From contig JAITNT010000150.1 of NCBI GenBank assembly GCA_031290295.1, positions 1 through 11,953 on the forward strand: a DNA stretch of 11,953 bases, in the 5' to 3' direction. Every line of letters starts with the position of its first letter. Position 1 is the first letter of the stretch. The position numbers and the translations under genes are program-made. The DNA comes from Clostridiales bacterium (GTDB lineage: Bacteria > Bacillota > Clostridia > Christensenellales > DUVY01). Below, in pieces: positions 1-6,303 of this stretch. Under the pieces are notes generated by a model that worked only from the letters and a program-made list of their open reading frames with translations, was not told the origin of the DNA and searched no databases.

Positions 1-518
1 AAGGTATGCTTCTCGAAGCTGTCGCTCCGATGATTTTGATAGCATATCGCCGCCGCGGTAGGCTCGTCTACAATTTTGATCAGGTTCAGCCCCGCAATCT
101 TCGCCGCCTCCGCCGTAGCGTTGCGTTCCTCCTGTCCGAAGTACGCGGGAACGGTTATCACAACGTCCTTGACGTCGGCTTTTAAGTACTTGTTCGCGTC
201 ATTGACAAGCTTACGCAAAATAGCCGCGGATATTTCCTGCGGATAAAATTCCGTGCCGTCGATAATTATTTTTGCGGGCTTGCCGTTCTTAAGCGTCGCG
301 CCCATGCTTCGCTTCACAGCCTCGACGATAAGCTCCGGATAAAGAACGGCTTCGTTCTTCACCTTGCGCCCGACCTCGAACGCGCCCTTGTTGTATTTAA
401 CGACCGACGGAGTGATGTTCTCGCCCTCCGCGTTGTTTATAACCCTTACCTCGCCTTGATCGTCGACATAGGCGATGCAGCTGTAGGTAGTCCCCAAATC
501 GATGCCGTATTTAATCAT
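1..518 (-). CDS. Hsp70 (DnaK-like) chaperone, N-terminal part only
   Basis: This is the first 172 or so residues of an Hsp70 ATPase domain; the gene runs off the left edge. The ATP-binding phosphate-1 loop (IDLGTTYS, about residues 5-12), the KRSMG segment, the VITVPAYF motif and the EPTAAAICY motif all occur in the order known for DnaK and Hsp70. The family couples ATP hydrolysis to binding and release of unfolded peptides in the cytoplasm; peptide-binding and lid domains are not visible. The ATG at 516-518 has a GGAGTG ribosome site 7 nt upstream and overlaps the end of the GrpE-like gene by 8 bp, so the two are very likely translationally coupled. It could be the housekeeping DnaK. However, the divergent GrpE partner and the lack of hrcA suggest a second, specialised Hsp70. 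The family call is firm; the subfamily is open. Confidence 0.95.
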   Translation of the reverse strand, partial: MIKYGIDLGTTYSCIAYVDDQGEVRVINNAEGENITPSVVKYNKGAFEVGRKVKNEAVLYPELIVEAVKRSMGATLKNGKPAKIIIDGTEFYPQEISAAILRKLVNDANKYLKADVKDVVITVPAYFGQEERNATAEAAKIAGLNLIKIVDEPTAAAICYQNHRSDSFEKHT

Positions 519-1074
519 GCTTTTTCACTCCGTATACCGTAACCGTTTCCGGCTTAATTATAGTGCTTTTATGCTTGTCTTGAAGATAATACCCCGGCGA
601 AATTTTTTTCGCTATTTTATCCTTGAGGTTTTTGTTATCCGTCAGTTGAACCTCGACGGCTTTCTGCGTAGACGGGTCAAAGTCCGCGCCCGCACCGGAA
701 AACGGAAAAATTGAAAATTTCTCAAGCGATATGTCGATACCTCTTAAAATAATTTTCAGCTCGGCCTCCGCATCATACGGAATTCTCACGGCAAACCTTT
801 CGGAAAATTTATTCAGATTCTCGCGCGTTTCGATAAATTCCATTATTAACGGCTTGATAATCGAATAATGATAGTTTTCCTCATGCTGAATAAGCCGGTT
901 CCTTAAATCGGTTATCGTGAATTTACTGTCCTCGTTGTCGGCGATTTTTTTGGCGAATTGCTCCGCAAGCGTATTGTACGCGTCCGCAAGCTGCCTGAGC
1001 GCATCCTTCAAATAGGCGTTTTCGTCCGCCGCCTTTGCCGGCTCCGCCTCGTCCCGGTTTTCCGAATCCCCCAT
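511..1074 (-). CDS. Divergent GrpE-like nucleotide exchange factor
   Basis: The 187-residue product has the GrpE layout. It has a short acidic N-terminus (1-20), a long charged helical stretch likely to form a coiled coil (about 20-92), and a C-terminal beta-type domain. Residues 131-140 (DFDPSTQKAV) match the GrpE pattern of a Phe-Asp-Pro turn followed by His/Gln-x-Ala-Val. Residues 161-180 (GYYLQD, then IIKPETVTV) match the closing Gly-Tyr, Asp and R/K-Pro-x-x-Val strand. GrpE dimers release ADP from Hsp70, which fits the overlapping Hsp70 gene downstream. The ATG at 1074 follows AAGGGG with 5 nt spacing. Identity to canonical GrpE looks low, so it is probably a co-evolved partner of a non-housekeeping Hsp70. 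Expression should start at the promoter at 1254-1282. Confidence 0.8.
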   Translation of the reverse strand: MGDSENRDEAEPAKAADENAYLKDALRQLADAYNTLAEQFAKKIADNEDSKFTITDLRNRLIQHEENYHYSIIKPLIMEFIETRENLNKFSERFAVRIPYDAEAELKIILRGIDISLEKFSIFPFSGAGADFDPSTQKAVEVQLTDNKNLKDKIAKKISPGYYLQDKHKSTIIKPETVTVYGVKKHD

Positions 1075-1145
1075 ACTGACCCCTTAATTTTTTCATCGCT
1101 ATGTACATGACCCGCGTCTCTTGCAGGCAAGCCGTTAAAGCCGTC

Positions 1146-1220
1146 CGCGATAACAGTATCCGCGAAACACCCGACCGCGCATACCGTGGACGGTGTTTTC
1201 GCAATGAAGCCGTTGCGAAA
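1146..1220 (-). promoter_or_regulatory. Structured leader with mutually exclusive hairpins upstream of the GrpE-like gene
   Basis: In the 173-nt leader (about 1247 to 1075) four segments can pair in chain fashion, read 5' to 3' on the minus strand. Segment a (TTTCGCAA, 1220-1213) pairs perfectly with the start of b (TTGCGAAAACACC, 1204-1192), giving 8 bp with an 8-nt loop. Segment b also pairs with c (GGTGTTTCGC, 1171-1162), giving 10 bp with a one-base bulge. The CGCG at the end of c can instead start a hairpin with d (TATCGCG, 1152-1146). Pairings a:b and b:c exclude each other, as do b:c and c:d. No U-run follows any of them, so this is not a standard terminator. Regulation by leader structure is an inference. 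Confidence 0.45.
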
Positions 1221-1253
1221 CTAAACGCGGAAGCTTCACGACAATTTTAATGA

Positions 1254-1282
1254 ATTATACGACCTTTTAGTGTAAAAGTCAA
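1254..1282 (-). promoter_or_regulatory. Strong sigma-A type promoter for the GrpE-like/Hsp70 genes
   Basis: On the minus strand TTGACT (1282-1277) is followed after exactly 17 nt by TATAAT (1259-1254), a near-perfect housekeeping promoter. Transcription should begin near 1247. No CIRCE inverted repeat (TTAGCACTC-N9-GAGTGCTAA) lies at or near it, so HrcA control is not indicated. Confidence 0.85.
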
Positions 1283-1323
1283 GCGACTATGGGATAATCG
1301 ACAAAAGAGAATATGAGGATATG

Positions 1324-1342
1324 TATAACGGTCTCCGTTATA
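1324..1342. promoter_or_regulatory. 19-bp perfect palindrome, candidate operator
   Basis: TATAACGG and CCGTTATA flank a central TCT as a perfect 8-bp inverted repeat. It lies 14 bp upstream of the proposed -35 of the ABC gene and 41 bp beyond the -35 of the divergent chaperone promoter. That is where an activator or repressor dimer would bind. No bound regulator can be named from the sequence. Confidence 0.45.
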
Positions 1343-1355
1343 TCCCCGAAGATTA

Positions 1356-1384
1356 TAGACTTTTTGGCGGAAAACATATATACT
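1356..1384 (+). promoter_or_regulatory. Probable promoter of the ABC transporter gene
   Basis: TAGACT (1356-1361) and TATACT (1379-1384) are 17 nt apart, giving a good -10 with a weak -35, as expected of an activator-assisted promoter. A second TATACT lies at 1391-1396 but has no -35. Start near 1391 would give a leader of about 28 nt carrying the AGAGGG ribosome site (1407-1412). Confidence 0.4.
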
Positions 1385-1418
1385 GTATTGTATACTCGTA
1401 AACAAAAGAGGGATATGT

Positions 1419-4409
1419 ATGTTAGAGGTTAGAAATTTATGCAAGATATATCGGCCTAAGAGAGGCAAGCCCGTGCAGGCGTTGGATAACGTCAACATTT
1501 GCTTCGAGGATAAGGGAATGGTTTTTGTGCTGGGGAAATCCGGCTCGGGTAAATCTACCCTGCTTAACCTTATGGGCGGGTTGGACGGCATTACGAGCGG
1601 CGAAATATATATAAAGGGCAAATCGTCGAAGGATTTCTCACAATCGGACTTCGACAGCTACCGCAACACCTTTATCGGCTTTATATTCCAGGAATACAAT
1701 ATACTCAGCGAATTCAGCGTCGCAAAGAATATTGCGCTTGCCCTGGAATTACAGGGCAAAAAAGCCGACAAGGAGGCGGTTGACGCGCTGCTGGAGCAGG
1801 TCGATTTGATCGGCTACGGCAACCGGCGTCCCGCGGAGCTTTCGGGCGGACAGAAGCAACGCGTAGCTATCGCCCGCGCGTTAATAAAGGACCCGGAGAT
1901 TATTATGGCGGACGAGCCGACGGGCGCGCTCGATTCGGCGACGGGCAGGCAGGTTTTCGAGACCTTGCAGAAGCTTTCTAAAACTAAGCTCGTAATTATC
2001 ATTTCGCATGACCGCGAGTACGCCGAATATTACGGCGACCGCGTGATAGAATTTGCGGACGGCAGAGTTATAAGCGATATAAAGAAGTACCGCGCCGAAT
2101 CCGAATCGGTAAGCGCCGGCGTAAGCGTAATCGACAACAGCATATTGTACGTTAAGGGCGGGCATAAGCTGTCCGCCGACGAAAAAACCGCCGTTATCCG
2201 CTTCATCGAGGACGTGCCCGACGATATTATCGTGTCTAAGGACGGGAAGTCCAACGGCGATTTCCGCAAGCAGGCGCGTATCGACAGTAACGGAAATAAG
2301 GAATCCTTTGAAAATACCTCCGAGAAAAACCTGCGGCTCAACGAATACGACGCGAAGCAGTTCAAGCTGATACGCTCGCGGCTTCCGTACAGGCATTCTC
2401 TCAAAATCGGCGCAAGCAGTCTGAAATCAAAGCCCGTAAGGCTTGTATTCACAATTTTGCTGTCCGCGATCGCGTTCGCGCTGTTCGGGCTGTCCGATAC
2501 AATGGGCGCTTATAACAAGTACGACGCGGCTTACAACTCTATTCGCGAGGTAAATATCGAATACGCCGCGTTTACTAAGGGCGTTAACATGAACCCCGAT
2601 CCCGCTTATACGCCTTATTACACCGCCACGGCTATGACCGACGGCGATTTCGACATGCTGCGCGCCGAATTCCCTGACTATACCTTCGATAAGATTTATC
2701 CGATGACAAGCGGCTACTACGGCTTCGACGAATATCTTTATGAAAACTCCTCAAAAAATATGTACGAATATTACGCGACGACCTTTGCCGGAATAACCGA
2801 GTCGTCGGAAGCCGCCGTCGCCGCGCACGGCTTCTCCTTAACCGGGGAATATCCCGACAGTACCGACGAAATAGCCGTTACGCAATACGTTTATAATACT
2901 TTTTATGAGCGCGGCTACGCCGTTACTAATCCGAGCACCGGCGCAAAAACAAAGCTTCCGATAACCAAAAAAGAAGATCTTATCGGTAAAAGCCTGCGAA
3001 TGTACGACATGGAATTCACAATTACGGGCGTTATCGATACCAAGCTGGATTTGACGAGGTACGAGTCCTTAAAGAGCGGCGTAATGGAGGGCTTAGGCTC
3101 TATTATGTTAGCCTCGGAATTCCAGGCCGTAAAGGAATACAGCTTCCATGCCGCCGTGTTTATAGCGAACGGAACGATCGACGCCCTTATGCCGAAGCTG
3201 CCCGTAATTAATTCGTACGATATAAATAAATTTATGGAATATTTGACAAAAACGGGCGACTTCTACAGCTTGCAGTTTTTGGCGGCGTTCACACCGGCGG
3301 CGGCGGAACAGACGGCCTTTTTTGACGGCGCAAAAACCGCGCTCGACGACGACGAGGTTCTGTTGGACTGGCAGACGTTCAGCGAATATACGGGGGATGT
3401 CTTGGACGGCAACGCGCTTTATAACGCCGTTCTGGTTTACGTTGACGGCATATATCGGAACGCGCCGAACGCCGCGGAGTTAAAAACCGCCGTAAAGACT
3501 TGGCTTAAACGTCGGGGGCTCGATGAAGCCGATGCGACCGCCGAAGCCGAGAATTACTATAACTATTATGAATTGCTTAATTCCGAATTATATTACGATA
3601 ACCCGTACGGACTCTCGGGTCGCGAAATCGAGTTTATATGCGCGCGCGAGATCATAAGGGATACATATGCGGGCGCTGCCGTAGCCTTCAACTATTCCAT
3701 TCGCGACTACAGCGGCCGCGGAACGGCGGTACCGGTTCAGGAAACCAAAAAAATCGCGGGGATTTACTTCTCGTCCGACAAGTATGCTTCAGACCGTATT
3801 ATTGTATTCTCAAAACCCGTTCTCGACGCGCTCGCCGGGGAAATCGGCACTATTAAGCTGGCAATTACCACCTTTAAGGGCAGCAGATCCGACGATATGA
3901 AGCTGCTACGCTTCTCGTATGAGGACAACGATAACGTGCGGTTCTCTATGCAAAACGCCGTGTCAAGCTCGCTGGAAAATATAAACTCAATGATAGAGGC
4001 TATGGCAAGCGCGTTTTTGTATGTAGGCCTGGGGTTCGCGATATTTGCGGCCTTGCTTCTGCTGAATTTCATTGCGGTGAGCATATCGTACAAAAAACGC
4101 GAAATAGGCATACTCCGCGCGGTCGGCGCGCGCAGCAGCGACGTATTCGGAATATTCTTCAACGAAAGCCTGATAATCGCGCTAATCAGCTTCGCCGCGG
4201 CGCTTACGGGCACTATTATCGCCGTGTTCTTTTTGGACAGACTCATGCAAACCGAGCTTGGACTGCTGATTAAAATTCTTACCTTCGGAATAAGGCAAGC
4301 CGGACTGATGCTGGGCGTGTCGGTAGTTACCGCGCTCGCGGCAAGCTTCTTCCCGGTGAACAGCATAGCAAGAAAAAAGCCGATCGACGCGATAAAGTCG
4401 CAGGGCTGA
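1419..4409 (+). CDS. Fused ABC transporter, MacB-like ATPase plus FtsX-type permease
   Basis: The 996-residue protein is a membrane ABC system of the type that acts in export or mechanotransmission rather than import. The ATPase domain (1-218) has all its motifs: Walker [10 protein letters not shown] (39-47), Q-loop Q91, LSGGQ (141-145), Walker B with ADEP (164-167), D-loop GALD (169-172) and H-loop H197. A charged linker (about 219-335) leads to the first membrane helix (341-358), then a very large, tyrosine-rich outer region (about 360-860). Three more helices follow (864-888, 916-939, 958-980), with the FtsX/MacB signature [12 protein letters not shown] at 894-905. One polypeptide holds ATPase and permease, so it could work as a homodimer. 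ATG at 1419 follows AGAGGG with 6 nt spacing. The substrate is unknown; peptide, lipoprotein or antimicrobial handling is known for relatives. An AraC-type regulator lies downstream on the same strand. Confidence 0.92.
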   Translation: MLEVRNLCKIYRPKRGKPVQALDNVNICFEDKGMVFVLGKSGSGKSTLLNLMGGLDGITSGEIYIKGKSSKDFSQSDFDSYRNTFIGFIFQEYNILSEFSVAKNIALALELQGKKADKEAVDALLEQVDLIGYGNRRPAELSGGQKQRVAIARALIKDPEIIMADEPTGALDSATGRQVFETLQKLSKTKLVIIISHDREYAEYYGDRVIEFADGRVISDIKKYRAESESVSAGVSVIDNSILYVKGGHKLSADEKTAVIRFIEDVPDDIIVSKDGKSNGDFRKQARIDSNGNKESFENTSEKNLRLNEYDAKQFKLIRSRLPYRHSLKIGASSLKSKPVRLVFTILLSAIAFALFGLSDTMGAYNKYDAAYNSIREVNIEYAAFTKGVNMNPDPAYTPYYTATAMTDGDFDMLRAEFPDYTFDKIYPMTSGYYGFDEYLYENSSKNMYEYYATTFAGITESSEAAVAAHGFSLTGEYPDSTDEIAVTQYVYNTFYERGYAVTNPSTGAKTKLPITKKEDLIGKSLRMYDMEFTITGVIDTKLDLTRYESLKSGVMEGLGSIMLASEFQAVKEYSFHAAVFIANGTIDALMPKLPVINSYDINKFMEYLTKTGDFYSLQFLAAFTPAAAEQTAFFDGAKTALDDDEVLLDWQTFSEYTGDVLDGNALYNAVLVYVDGIYRNAPNAAELKTAVKTWLKRRGLDEADATAEAENYYNYYELLNSELYYDNPYGLSGREIEFICAREIIRDTYAGAAVAFNYSIRDYSGRGTAVPVQETKKIAGIYFSSDKYASDRIIVFSKPVLDALAGEIGTIKLAITTFKGSRSDDMKLLRFSYEDNDNVRFSMQNAVSSSLENINSMIEAMASAFLYVGLGFAIFAALLLLNFIAVSISYKKREIGILRAVGARSSDVFGIFFNESLIIALISFAAALTGTIIAVFFLDRLMQTELGLLIKILTFGIRQAGLMLGVSVVTALAASFFPVNSIARKKPIDAIKSQG

Positions 4410-4472
4410 AAGAGGTTTAGTCTTATCCGGGTTATTACGGTTTACTCGTATTGTACGGTTAATAGCCGCCAT

Positions 4473-4510
4473 TGTCATTGCGAGGAGCGTAAGCGACGTG
4501 GCAATCCAGA
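4473..4510 (+). repeat. REP-like dispersed repeat (GTCATTGCGAGGAGC type)
   Basis: The segment beginning TGTCATTGCGAGGAGCG and ending GTGGCAATCCAGA has ATTGC and GCAAT at its two ends as an inverted repeat. Sequences starting GTCATTGCGAGGAGC are a familiar intergenic repeat in many bacterial genomes (recalled, not searched). It sits between the ABC and AraC genes and abuts another repeat. Confidence 0.6.
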
Positions 4511-4512
4511 CC

Positions 4513-4546
4513 CTCTTCGCCGCTTGCTAATCATTTTCTTGTCCTC
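4513..4546 (-). repeat. Dispersed repeat, copy A (GAGGACAAG...GCAAGCGGCGAAGAG)
   Basis: Read on the minus strand this is GAGGACAAGAAAATGATTAG followed by CAAGCGGCGAAGAG. It matches the plus-strand copy at 11781-11822 almost exactly over the shared part and, more loosely, the copies at 11680-11721 and 6255-6287. It directly adjoins the REP-like element, just upstream of the AraC promoter. Confidence 0.7.
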
Positions 4547-4571
4547 TCTTTGCATTCCCTCCGAATTGCGC

Positions 4572-4600
4572 TGGCAATTTGTTCCCTTTTGGGTTATAAT
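4572..4600 (+). promoter_or_regulatory. Promoter of the AraC-type gene, implying a leaderless mRNA
   Basis: A consensus TATAAT at 4595-4600 is preceded by a poor -35 (TGGCAA, 4572-4577) at 17 nt. Only six bases separate the -10 from the ATG at 4607, so the expected start of transcription is the A of the start codon. There is no ribosome binding site. Confidence 0.6.
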
Positions 4601-4606
4601 GTACTT

Positions 4607-5389
4607 ATGTTGTCGATAACGGAAAAAAATATATCGTATTCCCATAATACCGACGTCATGCCCGACCGTCGGAATTTTTATAAGCACAGCCACAACATGT
4701 ACGAGCTGCTGCTGTTTTTGGACGGCGACGCGGACTTCGTCGTCGAAAGCAACACCTTCAAGCTTCAACCGTTCGACCTGCTTCTCATCAAGCCCGCGCA
4801 GTATCATTTCCTGAAAATCAACAGTGAAAAGCGTTACGACCGTTTCATAATAAACTTTGCGGAAAGCATTGTGCCGAATCAGCTCCTTCCCGCCCTGCAA
4901 ACTAGCGGCGGCTTGTTCCGCCTAAGCAAGGACAGCGGACTTATAGCGGCGTTTTATAAGCTTGACGGCTTCTGCAAAACGTTCTCCGACGACGACAAGA
5001 GGCTCATGCTGAAAACGACTCTCAGCGAAATATTAATGCTTCTGAAATATCTTAATTACGTCCCGAACGGCGGAACCGCCGCGATAAACCCCGCCGCGGA
5101 CAGAATCATAGATTATATCAACGGGAATATAACGGAGCCGCTCGACATGGCGGCGATAGCGCGCGGGCTTTTCATCTCGGAATCCTGCCTGTCGCATGTT
5201 TTTACCAAATTTTTTCATATCGGCGTAATGCAGTATGTGCGTCAGAAAAAAATCTTATACGCGCAGAACCTGATAAAATCCGGCCTGAATCCTACAAAAG
5301 CCTACCTCGCGTGCGGTTTTACGAATTACGCGACCTTTTATCGGGCATACAAAAACGTTCTCAAGCTTAAACCCGAGGACGACAAATAA
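4607..5389 (+). CDS. AraC-family transcriptional regulator
   Basis: From the ATG at 4607 the protein has 260 residues, typical of two-domain AraC regulators. The N-terminal half is a cupin-like sensor domain with the HSH pair at 27-29, the ELLLFLDGDADF strand (33-44) and the PFDLLLIKP segment (55-63), probably binding a small ligand. The C-terminal 95 residues form the paired helix-turn-helix DNA-binding domain. ADRIIDYINGN (164-174) leads into helix-turn-helix 1 (MAAIARGLFISESCLSHVF), and the second contains AYLACGFTNYATFYRAYK (232-249), the usual AraC signature. A longer reading frame opens at a TTG at 4550, but its extra 19 residues run out of repeat DNA and lack a ribosome site. Its target may be the ABC gene just upstream, which is an inference from adjacency only. 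Confidence 0.9.
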   Translation: MLSITEKNISYSHNTDVMPDRRNFYKHSHNMYELLLFLDGDADFVVESNTFKLQPFDLLLIKPAQYHFLKINSEKRYDRFIINFAESIVPNQLLPALQTSGGLFRLSKDSGLIAAFYKLDGFCKTFSDDDKRLMLKTTLSEILMLLKYLNYVPNGGTAAINPAADRIIDYINGNITEPLDMAAIARGLFISESCLSHVFTKFFHIGVMQYVRQKKILYAQNLIKSGLNPTKAYLACGFTNYATFYRAYKNVLKLKPEDDK

Positions 5390-5400
5390 CGGACGGTCAA

Positions 5401-5433
5401 TTTTAATTTCACTTGATTTAGCGGTGAATAAAA
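5401..5433. terminator. Possible AT-rich bidirectional terminator between convergent genes
   Basis: TTTTAATTTCAC (5401-5412) can pair with GTGAATAAAA (5424-5433) with two unpaired bases and an 11-nt loop. It lies between the ends of the converging AraC gene and the small membrane-protein gene. A- and T-rich flanks give U-runs in both directions, but the stem is weak. Confidence 0.35.
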
Positions 5434-5441
5434 GGGTATAT

Positions 5442-5561
5442 TTACTTCCGTTTGTTTTTTACGCGGTATTTGATTATGACGGCGGCAATACCGATAACAA
5501 GCATCGCGCCGAGTATTGAGGCGCCTATCAGCCCCGTCGGATTTATAGCGGAAACTATCAC
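5442..5561 (-). CDS. 39-residue single-span membrane protein, coupled to the DUF454 gene
   Basis: I do not recognise a family. The frame starts with GTG at 5561, which overlaps the TGA of the DUF454-like gene as GTGA, and ends with TAA at 5442. A GGGAGGA ribosome site lies 6 nt before the GTG, inside the end of the upstream gene. The product is MIVSAINPTG, then a 20-residue hydrophobic stretch (LIGASILG...GIAAVII, residues 11-30), then a basic tail KYRVKNKRK. By the positive-inside rule the N-terminus would be outside and the tail in the cytoplasm. The four-base overlap, ribosome site and coherent membrane topology argue for a real gene. It also resembles the tail of a sortase substrate (hydrophobic span plus basic end), but lacks LPxTG and any ectodomain. 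It may be a small partner of the DUF454 protein. Confidence 0.7.
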   Translation of the reverse strand: MIVSAINPTGLIGASILGAMLVIGIAAVIIKYRVKNKRK

Positions 5562-6148
5562 AAACCGTCCTCCCGCTCCCCGGAAAACGCGCCGCCGTCC
5601 TCAACGGGCGGGGAGTTTTCATAGTCGTAAATCATATTCATTTTTGCCTTGCTTATAGGCGTAACCCGAAAAGAAAAATATATAATATGGAAGCCGCAAA
5701 TAACGGGACCTATTATCGCCATAGCGAGCGAACCCGAAAAAACGCTTGACGCAATAAACAGCAAGCATATAACCGTAATCGTGAGCAGCTCGCCGAATAA
5801 GGTCATAGCGTGATACTTCCGAAAGATATACAGGTGTCTGCGGTAAAGGCGCGTGGACATAAACCACTTGCCGAATTTTTCCGACCCCCGGACAAGACAA
5901 AAAGCCGCGACCAAAAAGAACGGCACCGTCGGAAGAATAGGAAAAAATATCCCCACCGCCCCGAGTCCGAGCGAAATAAATCCCAGCGCGAGATAAAGTA
6001 TCCGCGCTAACAAAAAGCGGCTCGGCTTCTCCTTGGCGCGGCGCGCGGCGTATTTTATCTCTGCGGCCGCTATCATTTTTTGTACGGAGCCGTCGGCATC
6101 CGGATTAATTGCCAGTATCCCGTCGCCGTCCGACCGTTCTGTTCCCAT
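5558..6148 (-). CDS. DUF454/YbaN-like inner membrane protein
   Basis: The 196-residue product has a hydrophilic N-terminus (1-46), a DUF454-type core (about 47-160) and a charged cytoplasmic-looking tail. The core begins with a membrane helix leading into GLGAVGIFFPILPTVPFFLV (61-80), AAFCLVRGSEKF (81-92) and a basic loop RLYRRHLYIFRKY (100-112). The pattern of glycine turn, P-x-L-P-T-x-P and small basic loop is that of YbaN, whose function is unknown. Two further helices lie at about 118-136 and 140-160. The N-terminal 40 and C-terminal 30 residues are extra compared with YbaN (about 125 residues). ATG at 6148 follows GAGGG with 9 nt spacing. It is first in an operon with the 39-residue protein, driven from the promoter at 6190-6218. 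Confidence 0.85.
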   Translation of the reverse strand: MGTERSDGDGILAINPDADGSVQKMIAAAEIKYAARRAKEKPSRFLLARILYLALGFISLGLGAVGIFFPILPTVPFFLVAAFCLVRGSEKFGKWFMSTRLYRRHLYIFRKYHAMTLFGELLTITVICLLFIASSVFSGSLAMAIIGPVICGFHIIYFSFRVTPISKAKMNMIYDYENSPPVEDGGAFSGEREDGL

Positions 6149-6167
6149 ATGTCAAAACCCTCAAGAT

Positions 6168-6183
6168 GTTAGCCGAAGCTAAC
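6168..6183 (-). promoter_or_regulatory. UUCG-tetraloop hairpin at the 5' end of the DUF454 mRNA
   Basis: On the minus strand GTTAGC-TTCG-GCTAAC is a perfect 6-bp stem closed by C-G around a UUCG loop, an exceptionally stable RNA hairpin. The predicted transcription start from the promoter at 6190-6218 is about 6183, so the hairpin would be the very first bases of the message. Hairpins placed so are known to protect mRNAs from 5'-end-dependent decay. Confidence 0.6.
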
Positions 6184-6189
6184 GCCTTA

Positions 6190-6218
6190 AGCATACACCT
6201 TTCCAAAGCATACGTCAA
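6190..6218 (-). promoter_or_regulatory. Promoter of the DUF454 operon
   Basis: TTGACG (6218-6213) and TATGCT (6195-6190) on the minus strand are exactly 17 nt apart. The -35 matches at five of six bases and the -10 at four. The implied start near 6183 gives a 35-nt leader. Confidence 0.65.
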
Positions 6219-6254
6219 GCGATATTGCGGTATTATACGGCGTCTTGCCCTCTT

Positions 6255-6287
6255 TCTTCCCCGCCTACCAAACATTCTCTTCCCCTC
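6255..6287 (-). repeat. Dispersed repeat, copy B (degenerate)
   Basis: Read on the minus strand, GAGGGGAAGAGAATGTTTGG followed by TAGGCGGGGAAGA matches the copy at 11680-11721 with only a few substitutions. It lies between the kinase stop codon and the DUF454 promoter. Confidence 0.6.
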
Positions 6288-6303
6288 TTTTCCTCTCCGA
6301 CAG

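Noticed and set aside
923..1204. 93-residue minus-strand frame overlapping the GrpE-like gene and its leader
   Set aside because: Arginine- and glycine-rich product with no motifs, lying in another frame of the well-supported GrpE-like gene and over the structured leader.
1075..1418. CIRCE operator or a leader-peptide attenuator before the GrpE-like gene
   Set aside because: No TTAGCACTC/GAGTGCTAA pair is present. A GTG frame of 34 codons in the leader has no ribosome site, and no hairpin there is followed by a U-run.
4550..4606. 19-residue N-terminal extension of the AraC protein from a TTG codon
   Set aside because: It starts at the edge of a dispersed repeat, has no ribosome site, and overlaps the promoter whose -10 points to the ATG at 4607.
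5442..5561. Sortase (LPxTG-type) anchor tail
   Set aside because: A hydrophobic span with a basic end fits, but there is only INPTG in place of LPxTG and no ectodomain before it; a free-standing small membrane protein fits better.
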